A stretch of 64,000 nt of DNA from Stakelama portus (GTDB lineage: Bacteria; Pseudomonadota; Alphaproteobacteria; Sphingomonadales; Sphingomonadaceae): NCBI RefSeq assembly GCF_003171655.1, contig NZ_QFZL01000001.1, positions 992,001 through 1,056,000 of the forward strand. Direction: 5' to 3'. The notes under the pieces are model-generated. The model was not told where the DNA came from. It searched no databases and saw nothing but the letters and a program-made list of their open reading frames with translations. Positions within the stretch are counted from its first letter, which is position 1. Each line of letters starts with the position of its first letter. Positions 53,385 to 62,380 of the stretch are shown in pieces. A program made the position numbers and the translations under genes.

Positions 53385-53446
53385 AAACCCCGTTCTCCAC
53401 TCGGTACCCCAACGACACCTTTTGCCCCAAATGCGTAAGCGCCGCG

Positions 53447-53890
53447 TTAATGGACCTGATGATTGCTCTGGGCGTGCCCGGGGATAAGCCGGTGCAGATC
53501 GATCGCCAGAACCGGCTCGCCATCGCGCTCGACAATACCGAGCCCCGCAGCGCGCCAGGCAGAATCGAGCGCCGACCCGCCCGCACCGATGGGTTGCAGG
53601 TCGAACGGCGTAACATCCTCCAGCGCGTCGACCAGCATGGCGTAATGATGGCCGTCCAATACCGTGATGATCGCACGGCGAAGCGTCCCGCCGGACCCCG
53701 GCAGCCCCAGTGCGGCCGGTGTATCGACCACCGTCACCACACGGCTGCGCAGTGCGGCAAGTCCCCGGATATGGCTGGAAACGCGCGGAACCGCCGTGAT
53801 CTCACCGATATCCACGACCGATTCGACCTGGTTGGATTCGATCGCGACCGCGCGACCGGCAACCTGGGCGATAAGATAGAGATCCGGCAT
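53447..53890 (-). CDS. cheW: Chemotaxis coupling protein CheW
   Basis: An SH3-like coupling protein of 147 residues linking receptors and CheA, with the start LYLIAQVAGRAVAIESNQVESV and the RGLAALRSRVVTVVDTPAALGL stretch (in two parts) typical of the family. The C-terminus is short. Its ATG shares a base with the cheA TGA stop. Confidence 0.93.
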   Translation of the reverse strand: MPDLYLIAQVAGRAVAIESNQVESVVDIGEITAVPRVSSHIRGLAALRSRVVTVVDTPAALGLPGSGGTLRRAIITVLDGHHYAMLVDALEDVTPFDLQPIGAGGSALDSAWRAAGLGIVERDGEPVLAIDLHRLIPGHAQSNHQVH

Positions 53891-56211
53891 CAGGCTGCTC
53901 CTCGACCGGCAACATGTGCAGCCAGCGCAGAGAGCAGCGCCGCGCGGTCGTAGCGATAGATCGTGTCGTCATCGGCGCCCGACCGCGCCCTGTGGTGGCG
54001 CAGCCGGACCACCGGGGCGCTGACCGAAAGCGCTGGATCGCTTCCTTCGAACGCCAGTATGACGGCGGGACTGGTGGCCGGATCGGGCGAGAACGCCACG
54101 CGATATCCCGCCGATTCGAGCAGCGGACGCAGGAACGCGGCCATCCACCCCTTCCCGTCATCGGACAAAAGGCAAAGCGGCTCGTCGCCGTCCCCGGCAT
54201 CGCCGCCATAATCGGCGAATACCCAATAGGGGTCGAGCAGTTCGACCTGTTCGCCATCCAGCAACGCCACGCCTGCGGCGGGACCGGCGATCGTCGCGGG
54301 CGTGATCTGCTCAAGCGATACGATGTCGAGCGCTTCGTCGATCGCGTAGGAAATCTCGCTGCTGCCGTCCTTGAGCCGCAACAGGCTCACCACCGCACGG
54401 TCGCCAATGTCGCCCTGCGTCGCGACCGGCAGCAACCGGCCCTCGATCGCGGCGCGCAATTGCCCGGCGCTGAACCGGATATTGCTCGCATCGGTCTTCT
54501 CGACGCGGTCCACGACGTCCAGAACGACCGCGCGATGCCTGCCGTCGAGATCGCGGAACATCAGCGCGGCTATGCCGGGAGCCTGATCTTCTTCCCCGGC
54601 GGGTTCCTCGTCATCGGCCAGCGAGCGGTGGAATTCGAGACCGGCGATATGCGCGATCCCCGCAGGATCGAGCATCAGCATCGGCGAGCCGCTGTCAGGC
54701 AATGTCTGACCCGCATATACGCCCGTCGCCATCACTGCCGGCGACGCGGGCTTGATCACCAGTTCCTCATTGTCGAGCACAGTGTCGCACATCAGGGCAT
54801 AGCTGCCCGATCCGATCGAGACGATGGCGAGCATCCGTGGCTGATCGTTGGCGACGGCATCGACGCCCAGCAATTCGCTAAGATCGACCAGCGGCAGACG
54901 GCGGTCGCGCACGGTTGCGACGGTCGCGCTCCCGACCTTGTCGATACGAATTGCGGCACCGCGTTCGGCGACGATTTCCTCGATATTCGGCCGGGCAATG
55001 GCGAAGCGCTGCCTGCCCACGCCCAGAACGATCGCCGAGATGATCGAAAGCGTCAGCGGCACATGCAGCGCGATCCGCACGCCGCGACCGGGATTATTCT
55101 CGACCTCGACGCGACCGCCGATCTGCTCGATCGCGGCGCGGACGACATCCATGCCGACCCCGCGCCCGGAAACTTCGCTCACCTGGTCGCGGCTCGACAG
55201 CCCCGGTTCGAAAATCAGGTGCAGCTTGGCCTTTTCGGAAAGGTTGTGCATTTCCAGCGCATTTCGGCCGCCCGCAATCTGTTTTTCGATCAGGCGATCG
55301 ACATCGATGCCGCGACCGTCATCGGCGATCTCGACGATGATCTGATTGCCCGACTGCCGCGCGGAAACATAGAGACGCCCATTTTCCCGCTTCCCCGCCT
55401 TGCGCCGATCGGCAGGCGCTTCGATGCCATGATCGATCGCATTGCGCATCATATGGACCAGCGGATCGCGCAACACCTCGATCATCTCGCGATCCAGTTC
55501 GACGTCCGATCCTTCGATATGAAGCGTTACCGATTTGCCCAGCCCTGCTGCAGTATCGCGAACCATGCGCGGCAGCGCCGAAAACAGCGCGTCGATCTTC
55601 TGCATGCGGGTACGCGTAACGGTGTCGCGCATTTCGGAAACGGTGTTCGACAGGCGTTCGAGCGCGGCCTCGATCTGGGGATCCACCTGGTGCGCGCGCA
55701 GATGGCGCGCCAGTTCGTTGCGTGCGAGCACCATGTCGGACATGCCGCTCATCATCCTGTCGAGCAGGTCGACGTTGAGCCGCACGCTTCGGGTCGGCGC
55801 ACGCACGACCGGCACCGTCTCGGCCGGCTGCGCAATATCGTCGAGCCCCTTGGCCAGCGCGGCGATCAGCATGTCTTCGCCGCTGTCGTCGAGGCTGTTT
55901 CCGGCATCGATCGCCTCGACGATCTCACCGATCCGGTCGACCACCGCCAGCACGGCATTGACCAGCCCGCGATCGGGTTCGCGTTCGCCGCGGCGCACCT
56001 GATCGAGCACGTCTTCGGCGGCGTGGCTGAGGCGACCGAGGCGCGGCAGATCGAGGAAACCGCAGCTTCCCTTCACCGTATGTACGAATCGGAAAATGGC
56101 ATCGAGCCGGGCGCGATCGTTCGGGCTCGCTTCCCACGCGACGATTTCGCCCGACAATGCATCGAGCGTCTCACGCGTTTCGGCAATAAATTCCTGCAGC
56201 AGGTCGTCCAT
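53890..56211 (-). CDS. cheA: Chemotaxis histidine kinase CheA with extended C-terminus
   Basis: A 773-residue kinase. The HPt domain has the phospho-accepting H44 in FVHTVKGSCGF; a dimerisation helix pair lies at about 140-215; the ATPase domain shows HMMRNAIDHGIE, DDGRGID and GRGVGMDVV; a CheW-like domain follows (about 385-520). No P2 domain is evident between HPt and P3. About 230 further residues include a second CheW-like stretch and a receiver-like end lacking a clear phospho-acceptor site. It leads the cheA-W-Y-B-R operon. Confidence 0.95.
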   Translation of the reverse strand: MDDLLQEFIAETRETLDALSGEIVAWEASPNDRARLDAIFRFVHTVKGSCGFLDLPRLGRLSHAAEDVLDQVRRGEREPDRGLVNAVLAVVDRIGEIVEAIDAGNSLDDSGEDMLIAALAKGLDDIAQPAETVPVVRAPTRSVRLNVDLLDRMMSGMSDMVLARNELARHLRAHQVDPQIEAALERLSNTVSEMRDTVTRTRMQKIDALFSALPRMVRDTAAGLGKSVTLHIEGSDVELDREMIEVLRDPLVHMMRNAIDHGIEAPADRRKAGKRENGRLYVSARQSGNQIIVEIADDGRGIDVDRLIEKQIAGGRNALEMHNLSEKAKLHLIFEPGLSSRDQVSEVSGRGVGMDVVRAAIEQIGGRVEVENNPGRGVRIALHVPLTLSIISAIVLGVGRQRFAIARPNIEEIVAERGAAIRIDKVGSATVATVRDRRLPLVDLSELLGVDAVANDQPRMLAIVSIGSGSYALMCDTVLDNEELVIKPASPAVMATGVYAGQTLPDSGSPMLMLDPAGIAHIAGLEFHRSLADDEEPAGEEDQAPGIAALMFRDLDGRHRAVVLDVVDRVEKTDASNIRFSAGQLRAAIEGRLLPVATQGDIGDRAVVSLLRLKDGSSEISYAIDEALDIVSLEQITPATIAGPAAGVALLDGEQVELLDPYWVFADYGGDAGDGDEPLCLLSDDGKGWMAAFLRPLLESAGYRVAFSPDPATSPAVILAFEGSDPALSVSAPVVRLRHHRARSGADDDTIYRYDRAALLSALAAHVAGRGAA

Positions 56212-56264
56212 GGTGCCCCACGATCAAGCGATCGGACCATGGACGCACGGTGGTTAAGACCTCG

Positions 56265-56909
56265 TTATCCCACGCGGAATGCCGCACCGAAGATCAGCAC
56301 TTCGGCATCGGGCGGCGAAACCTGAAGCTGCCCCTCCCCTTGTGCCACCAGCGCCTGGATCAGATAGGCGGCGGCTGCGCGCGGGGTTGCCGGCACGTCA
56401 TCCGAACCGCCCGAAAGCGCGACGCGCAGTTCGGGATCGAGCACGATCCGCGGGCCATCCGCGCGGACGACGATCTCGACCTGGCTACCCACCACTTCGG
56501 CACCGATATCCAGCTGTCCGCCCCGGATCAGCGCGTCGCCGGCAATCAGCGCGAGATTGAGCAATACCTTGATCGCCTGTTTGGGCAGCACCGGGTCCTC
56601 GACCATCCAGCCGATCTTGACCCGGTGATTGTCGCCGAACAGCCCCTCGATCGCCGCATGCGCCTCACGCGTGTCGACGGTTTCGCCAAAGCCGCCGGCA
56701 GCGCCGAACGCCAGACGAAAGAATTTCAGCTTGTTCGCCGAAGCGCGCGCGCTCTCGCCAAGCAGCTCAAGGCAGCGTGCCCGCATTTCCGGGTCATGTT
56801 CATCGGCGAGCAGTTCGAGCCCGTTATTGAGCGCTCCGACGGGGCTGAGCAGGTCATGGCACAGGCGGGAGCAGAGAAGGCTCGCAAATTCGGTGGGACT
56901 GATATTCAA
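56265..56909 (-). CDS. chpT: Histidine phosphotransferase ChpT
   Basis: In Caulobacter ChpT passes phosphate from CckA to CtrA and CpdR. From TTG 56909 the 214-residue protein starts NISPTEFASLLCSRL, with the phospho-histidine H18 in LCHDLLSPVGALNNGLELL, then a degenerate ATPase-like domain. TTG is chosen because GGAGG lies five bases upstream; the frame to 57008 has no similar site. The gene is 53 bases upstream of cheA on the same strand. Confidence 0.9.
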   Translation of the reverse strand: MNISPTEFASLLCSRLCHDLLSPVGALNNGLELLADEHDPEMRARCLELLGESARASANKLKFFRLAFGAAGGFGETVDTREAHAAIEGLFGDNHRVKIGWMVEDPVLPKQAIKVLLNLALIAGDALIRGGQLDIGAEVVGSQVEIVVRADGPRIVLDPELRVALSGGSDDVPATPRAAAAYLIQALVAQGEGQLQVSPPDAEVLIFGAAFRVG

Positions 56910-57079
56910 AGAAGCCTCCGGTTTCCCCTCGCCCGCCTTTTGAACGAGCGACAGGATCGCCGCAAGGACTGCGTGCGCAATGCCGCAAACTTGCCGGCAG
57001 CTTACCAATCCGCACGGGCGGTTCGCCCAGCTTGACGCCCTGCCCGACGCCCCCTAAGTGCGCCGCTTCCCACCGCAGC

Positions 57080-57155
57080 GGCCCCTTCGTCTAGCGGTCT
57101 AGGACGTCGCCCTCTCACGGCGAAAACACGGGTTCGAGTCCCGTAGGGGTCACCA
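57080..57155 (+). tRNA. tRNA-Glu(CUC)
   Basis: The acceptor GGCCCCT (57080-57086) pairs with AGGGGTC (57145-57151, one G-T pair), with discriminator A and encoded CCA (57153-57155). The anticodon stem TCGCC/GGCGA encloses CTCTCAC, giving anticodon CTC. The T-arm ACGGG-TTCGAGT-CCCGT is complete. The gene separates the conserved block on the left from the regulator-rich region on the right. Confidence 0.96.
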
Positions 57156-57351
57156 GCGATTTCAATGGCTTAGCTGGATTTGCAGTTGCAGGAATTGCAA
57201 CTTACTGCAAAACCCTGGTCAAAAATCGGCGGATTTCACGGATTGGTACAGACTCACGATAAACCGCGCCGGGTCTGCCGTAGCCGAATGGCTCAAAAAC
57301 CCGATGTACTACAGCGTTGATGACTCTTCGGGACTTCAATTGCTTTGCGGC
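57156..57351. other. Gene-free, AT-richer interval after tRNA-Glu
   Basis: About 196 bases without a credible gene. A hairpin GTTGCA-GGAAT-TGCAAC (57185-57201) sits inside a wider imperfect inverted repeat TTGCA/TGCAA (57180-57210). Composition is AT-richer than its neighbours. No duplicate of the tRNA 3' end and no integrase gene is visible, so an attachment site cannot be claimed. Confidence 0.5.
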
Positions 57352-57987
57352 CTAATATTCGGCAACAATCTGCGCGGTGCGTACCAGGTCGGGAACCGTG
57401 CGCAGACCCAGTTTTTTCATCAGGCTCGAGCGATGGAGTTTGACGGTAATCTCGCTTAGCCCCAGTTCATACGCGATCTGCTTGTTGAGAAGACCTCGAA
57501 CCACGCCTGCCATGACTTCGCGTTCCCGCGGTGTAAGCCGTGCATGCTGCTCACGAACCTGCCGAACTGCGTCCCCTCGCGCGCGGCGCTCGCGATCGCC
57601 TGCCAACGCAGACTGGACCGCATCAAGCATGTCCTGATCGCGGAACGGCTTGGGCAGAAAATCGACGGCCCCCGCCTTCATGGCGCGAACGCTCATCGGA
57701 ATGTCGCCATGGCCAGTCACGAACACAATGGGCACTCGGGCGCCGCGTTCGCCGAGGCGTTGCTGCAGCTCGAACCCGCCCAAATGCGGCATACGTATAT
57801 CGACTACCAGGCAACTCGCCGCATCGGGCAATGGCGCTTCCAGCGCCTCAATCGCAGAAGCGTGGCTGCGTGCCGCCAGTCCGACCGACCGGAACAGCGA
57901 CTCCATCGAACCGCGGACCAGCGGGTCGTCGTCGACAATAACCACCGTGTCCGGATGTGGCTTCTTTGCTGGTGCCTGCGCCTGCAT
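57352..57987 (-). CDS. FixJ/TtrR-family response regulator
   Basis: A 211-residue two-domain regulator with a receiver (DDD at 19-21, phospho-acceptor D63 in VVDIRMPHLGG, VTGHGDIPMSVRAMKAGAVDFLPKPF in parts, the FixJ-type signature) and a LuxR-type HTH (LTPREREVMAGVVRGLLNKQIAYELGLS in parts). ATG 57987 has TAGGAGG upstream. No histidine kinase is adjacent; the nearest is the sensor-less kinase at 61615. It is divergent from the MFS gene, a likely target. Confidence 0.93.
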   Translation of the reverse strand: MQAQAPAKKPHPDTVVIVDDDPLVRGSMESLFRSVGLAARSHASAIEALEAPLPDAASCLVVDIRMPHLGGFELQQRLGERGARVPIVFVTGHGDIPMSVRAMKAGAVDFLPKPFRDQDMLDAVQSALAGDRERRARGDAVRQVREQHARLTPREREVMAGVVRGLLNKQIAYELGLSEITVKLHRSSLMKKLGLRTVPDLVRTAQIVAEY

Positions 57988-58166
57988 GATCGGCCTCCTA
58001 TCATGCGATCCAAGCAACATGGCACGAGTCGGCACAATCCCCCCATTCGGGTCGACCTGGCCTCCAACGCGGGCGTTCAACGCCGCCCCCACCCGAACGG
58101 GGGGCTGTTCCAACCGTTCTTGCGGACCCATCTGCACGCGACCGAACAGGGAGCGCAGACCACGCC

Positions 58167-59345
58167 ATGACCGCAGTCGCCGAAACACCTGCCGCACCGT
58201 TAAAGCAGGGACGCATCTTTGCCATGGCAGCCGCAGCCGGTGTGGCGGTTGCCAACATCTACTATAATCAGCCGATGCTCGCCGTGATGGAACGCGAGTT
58301 GCCGGGGCCGCTCACGCCGCTGATCCCCACTGCGACGCAGCTTGGCTATGCGGCGGGGCTGTTTCTGCTGGTGCCATTGGGAGACCTGGTCGAGCGCAAG
58401 CGGATCATCGTCATCCAGTTTGCAGTGCTCGCCGCGTCGCTCGTAGCGGCGGCAGCTGCGCCTTCAGCGGCAACGCTGCTTGTTGCGTCACTGGCGCTCG
58501 GCATCGCGTCCACTGTGGCGCAGCAGATCGTTCCGTTCGCGGCGCACCTCGCCCCGCCTGAACGGCGCGGCGCGACAGTGGGGACGGTGATGGCTGGCGT
58601 GCTTTGCGGCATCCTGCTCAGCCGCACGCTCGCCGGCTTCGTCGCCGCCCACGCGGGATGGCGCGAGATGTTCTGGCTCGGCGTTCCGCTCGCGCTGGGT
58701 GCCGGTGCGCTGATGTGGGGAACGCTTCCGGCCAGTCGGCCCGATGCCCGCATCCCCTATCGCCGCCTCATCGCTTCGCTGGGTACGCTGTGGCGGGAAC
58801 TGCCGGAACTGCGCCTCGCTGCAATGACGCAGGCGCTGATTTTCGGAGCATTCACTGCGTTCTGGACGATCCTGGCGTTTCAGTTGGAGCGGCCGCGCTT
58901 TGGGCTGGGCGCGGAGGTGGCAGGGCTGTTCGGTATAGTCGGTGCCGTGGGGATTTTCGCAGCGCCCGTCGCGGGGCGTTTCGCCGACCGGCGCGGCCCG
59001 CATCGCGTGATTGCGTTCGGCGCGCTGCTGACGCTTATATCCTGGTTGATCTTCGGCTTCTGGGTGTCGCTGACCGGACTCATTGCAGGTGTGATCCTGC
59101 TCGATTTCGCGGTGCAGAGCGCGCTCGTTTCCAACCAGCACATCGTGTACGCGCTGCGGCCGGAAGCACGCGCCCGCCTCAATACCATCTTCATGGGGTC
59201 GATGTTCCTCGGCGGCGCCTTCGGCTCGGCCGCGGCGACTCAGGCCTGGGCGATCGGCGGCTGGCCGGCCGTGTCGCTGTTGGGAGGCGGATTGGGCGCC
59301 ATCGCCGCCCTCCTCCAGTTGCGCAGCTTTGCAGGCAGAGGCTAG
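58167..59345 (+). CDS. MFS transporter (YgaY-like group)
   Basis: A 392-residue transporter with twelve hydrophobic segments. [15 protein letters not shown] at the end of the first helix, [12 protein letters not shown] in the helix 2-3 loop and [10 protein letters not shown] in the central loop are typical of this MFS group of probable efflux carriers. Substrate unknown. It is divergent from the FixJ-type regulator by 179 bases. A small inverted repeat CTGCAC-N6-GTGCAG follows its stop (59357-59374). Confidence 0.9.
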   Translation: MTAVAETPAAPLKQGRIFAMAAAAGVAVANIYYNQPMLAVMERELPGPLTPLIPTATQLGYAAGLFLLVPLGDLVERKRIIVIQFAVLAASLVAAAAAPSAATLLVASLALGIASTVAQQIVPFAAHLAPPERRGATVGTVMAGVLCGILLSRTLAGFVAAHAGWREMFWLGVPLALGAGALMWGTLPASRPDARIPYRRLIASLGTLWRELPELRLAAMTQALIFGAFTAFWTILAFQLERPRFGLGAEVAGLFGIVGAVGIFAAPVAGRFADRRGPHRVIAFGALLTLISWLIFGFWVSLTGLIAGVILLDFAVQSALVSNQHIVYALRPEARARLNTIFMGSMFLGGAFGSAAATQAWAIGGWPAVSLLGGGLGAIAALLQLRSFAGRG

Positions 59346-59511
59346 CCGCAGCGAACCTGCACACGGACGTGCAGCATCTGCGTCCAAATCGCGTTCCATT
59401 TCGACAAGTTTCCCCACACCGGCAGGCGCAATTGCATCCTCATGTCGCCGGGAAGGAACGTGATGCAGCGAAGCGAAAAGCCGGCGGGATATGCCCAGAG
59501 CGGCCGCCGCG

Positions 59512-60129
59512 ATGGATGACGAGCAAGTTGCCGGAACGGCGGGCACGCCGCAGACGCGTGTCACGGTGAGCGAAATCCACGGGGTTCTCTTCACCGTCGC
59601 CGGCGAAGAGAACCCGGATGCCGAAGCCGAGTTGCTCATCACCGGACTATTCGCCCATCATCCGCCGCATCACCGCTTCGGCGGCGCATTGGGCCGACTT
59701 GACGCCGCGCTGAGCGGTGCGCTGCATGGTCTGGGCCGGGACCATCTGTTCGCCGGCCGGCGTGGCGAGACCCTGCTCCTTTCCGCGCCGCCCGCCTCGA
59801 TCGCAGCGCGTGCCGTGCTGCTTGTCGGGCTGGGCGAACTGGGTGACTGGAATGCCGAGGCAGCCGCCGCGGTGGCGGCGTCGGCAATGCGCGAAACGCT
59901 GCTGTTGGGCGTGGCGAGCGTGCGCTTCGCACCCTGGCTTCAGGATGGCGGGCTGACCCCCGCCGCTACGCGCGGAACCGCGGCAGCGATGCTCGCCGGT
60001 GCCCGTCGCGTGCTGGAAACGCGACCGCGGGGCGCACCGCCTCCGGCGCTGCGGCTCTGGATCTTCGCACCCGGACTTGAATGGCGCGATGTGACCATTC
60101 ACGAGCTGCGCGGGCTGCCCAAGGCTTAA
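59512..60129 (+). CDS. Stand-alone M17-peptidase N-terminal (macro-like) domain protein
   Basis: A 205-residue protein resembling the N-terminal domain of leucyl aminopeptidases: LLITGLFAHHPPHH, GALGRLDAALSGAL, the GETLLLSAPP segment and VLLVGLGELGDWN. The catalytic M17 domain (with metal ligands in NTDAEGRL) is absent, and a stop follows. Members of this kind bind nucleotides or act as scaffolds, but no activity is known. The start could be ATG 59512 or 59491. It lies between the MFS and NarL-type regulator genes. Confidence 0.7.
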   Translation: MDDEQVAGTAGTPQTRVTVSEIHGVLFTVAGEENPDAEAELLITGLFAHHPPHHRFGGALGRLDAALSGALHGLGRDHLFAGRRGETLLLSAPPASIAARAVLLVGLGELGDWNAEAAAAVAASAMRETLLLGVASVRFAPWLQDGGLTPAATRGTAAAMLAGARRVLETRPRGAPPPALRLWIFAPGLEWRDVTIHELRGLPKA

Positions 60130-60237
60130 ATGCGTCCGCTCACGCCGCCGCTTGCCGCCGCTGAGGCTAGGCGCGTATAGCGAGGCCATCGGCGGAGATA
60201 GCCGCGCCGACATCCGCAACGGTTAGGAAGCAGGCTT

Positions 60238-60873
60238 GTGCCGAGTGATACCGGGCAGAGCATCCGCATCGCCGTAGTCGACGATCACCCGCTGCTGCGC
60301 GAAGGCGTACAGGCGGTAATCGACGGCCAGGCGGACATGACGCTCGTCGGCGAAGCGGGCACCGGGATCGAGGCGATCGCGCTGTATCGCGAGACCCGGC
60401 CCGACATCCTGCTGATCGATCTCCAGATGCCCGATCTGGACGGGGTCAGCGCGATCGCGCGGATCCGCGAGGAATTTCCCGCCGCACGCATCATCGTGCT
60501 TACGACATATTCGGGAGACGCGCGCGCGCTGCAGGCGCTTCGCGCAGGCGCGTCGGGCTATCTCCTCAAGAGCAGCTTGCGCCGCGAATTGCTCGACGCG
60601 GTGCGGTCGGTGCACAGTGGTGGAAAGCATCTCAACGCCGAAGTGGCGAGCGAGATCGCGCTGCACATGGAAGACCAGCGACTTACTCCGCGCGAGCGAG
60701 ACGTGATTGAGCTCGTTGCGCAGGGAAATTCGAACAAGCAAATCGCCGCGCGGCTCTCGCTGTCCGAGGACACGATCAAAGGTCATATGAAAGCGATCTT
60801 TGCCAAGCTCGGGGCGCTCGACCGCACGCACGCGGTGATGCTCGCCGCCCGGCGGGGCATCATCGAGATCTGA
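60238..60873 (+). CDS. NarL/FixJ-family response regulator
   Basis: A 211-residue regulator: receiver with D15-D16-H17 and phospho-acceptor D61 (LLIDLQMPDLDGV), then LuxR-type HTH (LTPRERDVIELVAQGNSNKQIA in parts, ending DRTHAVMLAARRGII). It starts at GTG 60238, with AGGAAG upstream. No kinase is directly adjacent, but the kinase at 61615 is two genes on. Target unknown. Confidence 0.93.
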   Translation: MPSDTGQSIRIAVVDDHPLLREGVQAVIDGQADMTLVGEAGTGIEAIALYRETRPDILLIDLQMPDLDGVSAIARIREEFPAARIIVLTTYSGDARALQALRAGASGYLLKSSLRRELLDAVRSVHSGGKHLNAEVASEIALHMEDQRLTPRERDVIELVAQGNSNKQIAARLSLSEDTIKGHMKAIFAKLGALDRTHAVMLAARRGIIEI

Positions 60874-61004
60874 TTTCCTCAGCTCTACCCCATACTTCCG
60901 TATGATCGCACCATGCGGTGGGCTGCGACGGCGTCCTCATCGTTCGATACCGGCCGGTCCGGCAATCTCGGAAAAAGCCTTCAGAAAAGATTCGGAGGCG
61001 ATCG

Positions 61005-61589
61005 ATGTTGCACCAACACGCGCTGCGCACAGCCGCAGGCATTCCGCTGGCCGGCATGCCGGGGCGCGAACTGCGTACCCTGCGCGAATTGCTCGCCAGC
61101 GCGCGCGCTTCCGTCGAAAGCGATCCGGATCGCGTACTCATGTGCCTCGATCGCATCGCGGGAATGTTTCAGACGCCCGACGAAGAGGCGACGTTCGAAA
61201 GCCTGCTGCTGCCACAGGCGCATCCGTTGCGGCTTGCCGGCGCTCCGCGAAAGGGCGGCCTGGCACCGTGGCAGCTGCGCCGTGCGCTGACCTTTATACA
61301 CGAGCATCTGTCGGGACCGGTGCCGGTGGAAGCGCTCGCGCGCGTGACGCGGCTGAGCAGCGGCCATTTTTGCCGTGCGTTCAAGGCGAGCGTGGGAGAG
61401 ACCCCGCACAACTTCCTTACCCGTCAGCGGGTGCGCCACGCGCAGCGGCTGATGCTCACCACCGACGACACGCTGAGTCAGATAGCCTGCGCGTGCGGCC
61501 TTACCGATCAGGCGCATCTGACGCGGCTTTTCCGCAAGCTGATCGGCGAAACGCCGCTGGCATGGCGGCGCGCGTGCCGCAACGGATGA
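61005..61589 (+). CDS. AraC-family transcriptional regulator (short form)
   Basis: A 194-residue protein with a C-terminal AraC double HTH (about residues 92-190: LTFIHEHLSGPVPVEALAR, RLSSGHFCRAFKASVGETP, QIACACGLTDQAHLTRLFRK). The N-terminal 85 residues carry no recognisable sugar-binding cupin and are too short for one, so the inducer domain is reduced or different. ATG 61005 has GGAGG seven bases upstream. The kinase gene follows after 25 bases, so they may be cotranscribed. Confidence 0.9.
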   Translation: MLHQHALRTAAGIPLAGMPGRELRTLRELLASARASVESDPDRVLMCLDRIAGMFQTPDEEATFESLLLPQAHPLRLAGAPRKGGLAPWQLRRALTFIHEHLSGPVPVEALARVTRLSSGHFCRAFKASVGETPHNFLTRQRVRHAQRLMLTTDDTLSQIACACGLTDQAHLTRLFRKLIGETPLAWRRACRNG

Positions 61590-61614
61590 ACGGCTCACTG
61601 TGGGAGACGAGCGA

Positions 61615-62355
61615 ATGGCCCCGATGCAGCTTCCGCCGCCAATGGCCGGCCTGATCGAGACGCGCTGCGACCGAATCGCCTCGCTGGAACATGCGCTGCG
61701 CCAGCGCAATCTGCTGATGGCCACGATGGGGCACGATCTGAAGCAGCCGCTACAGATCATCCTGCGCGCAGTCGAGCGGCTGGCGCCCGAAACGCTCGGC
61801 ACGACCGAATGTCTTTGGGCAGATGCCGCAATCGAGCAGGTAATGCGGATTTCCGATGGCCTGACTCAACTCGCCGACGCGGCAGCGCTTTCCGAGTCCC
61901 ACCCCGGCCCCGACATCCGCAGGCGCAACCTGTCCGACATCTTCGCCGATCTTCAGCGCAACTGGAGGCTCTCCGCAGCAGAGGCAGGGGTCGATTTGCG
62001 CTTCGTGCCGCGCTCGGGGCTGGTGTGCACCGACGACGCGCTGGTGTGCACGATTTTGGGCAATCTGATCGGCAATGCGCTCAAGCACGGTCGAGGCGCA
62101 CCGGTGCTGGTCGGCGCGCGGCGATGCGGCGACACGATGGTCTGCATCGTTCAGGACCGCGGGCCCGGCATCGAGGCGGGGTTGCAGCGCAGAATGTTCG
62201 TACCCGGCGTCCGGGGCGCTACCCGGTCGCCGGGGATGGGGCTTGGTCTCGCACTCGTACGCCAGCTTGCCGACGAACTTGGCCACCCGCTTTCCTTCAT
62301 ATCGCGGCCGGGCGCTGGCACGCGCTTCGCCCTGGCGCTCCCATGTGCCAAATGA
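61615..62355 (+). CDS. Histidine kinase without sensor domain
   Basis: A 246-residue kinase comprising only a short N-terminal helix, a HisKA domain with phospho-accepting H40 (MGHDLKQPLQ) and an ATPase domain (NLIGNALKHGRG, QDRGPGIE, GMGLGLALVRQL). There is no membrane helix, PAS or receiver domain, so the signal must come from a partner. GGGAGA lies before ATG 61615; GTG 61600 is an alternative. A stand-alone receiver follows after 25 bases. Confidence 0.92.
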   Translation: MAPMQLPPPMAGLIETRCDRIASLEHALRQRNLLMATMGHDLKQPLQIILRAVERLAPETLGTTECLWADAAIEQVMRISDGLTQLADAAALSESHPGPDIRRRNLSDIFADLQRNWRLSAAEAGVDLRFVPRSGLVCTDDALVCTILGNLIGNALKHGRGAPVLVGARRCGDTMVCIVQDRGPGIEAGLQRRMFVPGVRGATRSPGMGLGLALVRQLADELGHPLSFISRPGAGTRFALALPCAK

Positions 62356-62380
62356 TCCGACGCCCGGTTGCGGATCCGCA

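Noticed and set aside
53914..56325. 803-residue plus-strand frame opposite cheA, longer than cheA itself
   Set aside because: CheA motifs are complete on the minus strand; the long open frame results from high GC content.
57156..57351. Attachment site of an integrated island
   Set aside because: No second copy of the tRNA-Glu 3' end and no integrase are visible within the window.
59357..59374. Terminator after the MFS gene (CTGCAC-N6-GTGCAG)
   Set aside because: The stem is short and no T-run follows; too weak to list as a terminator.
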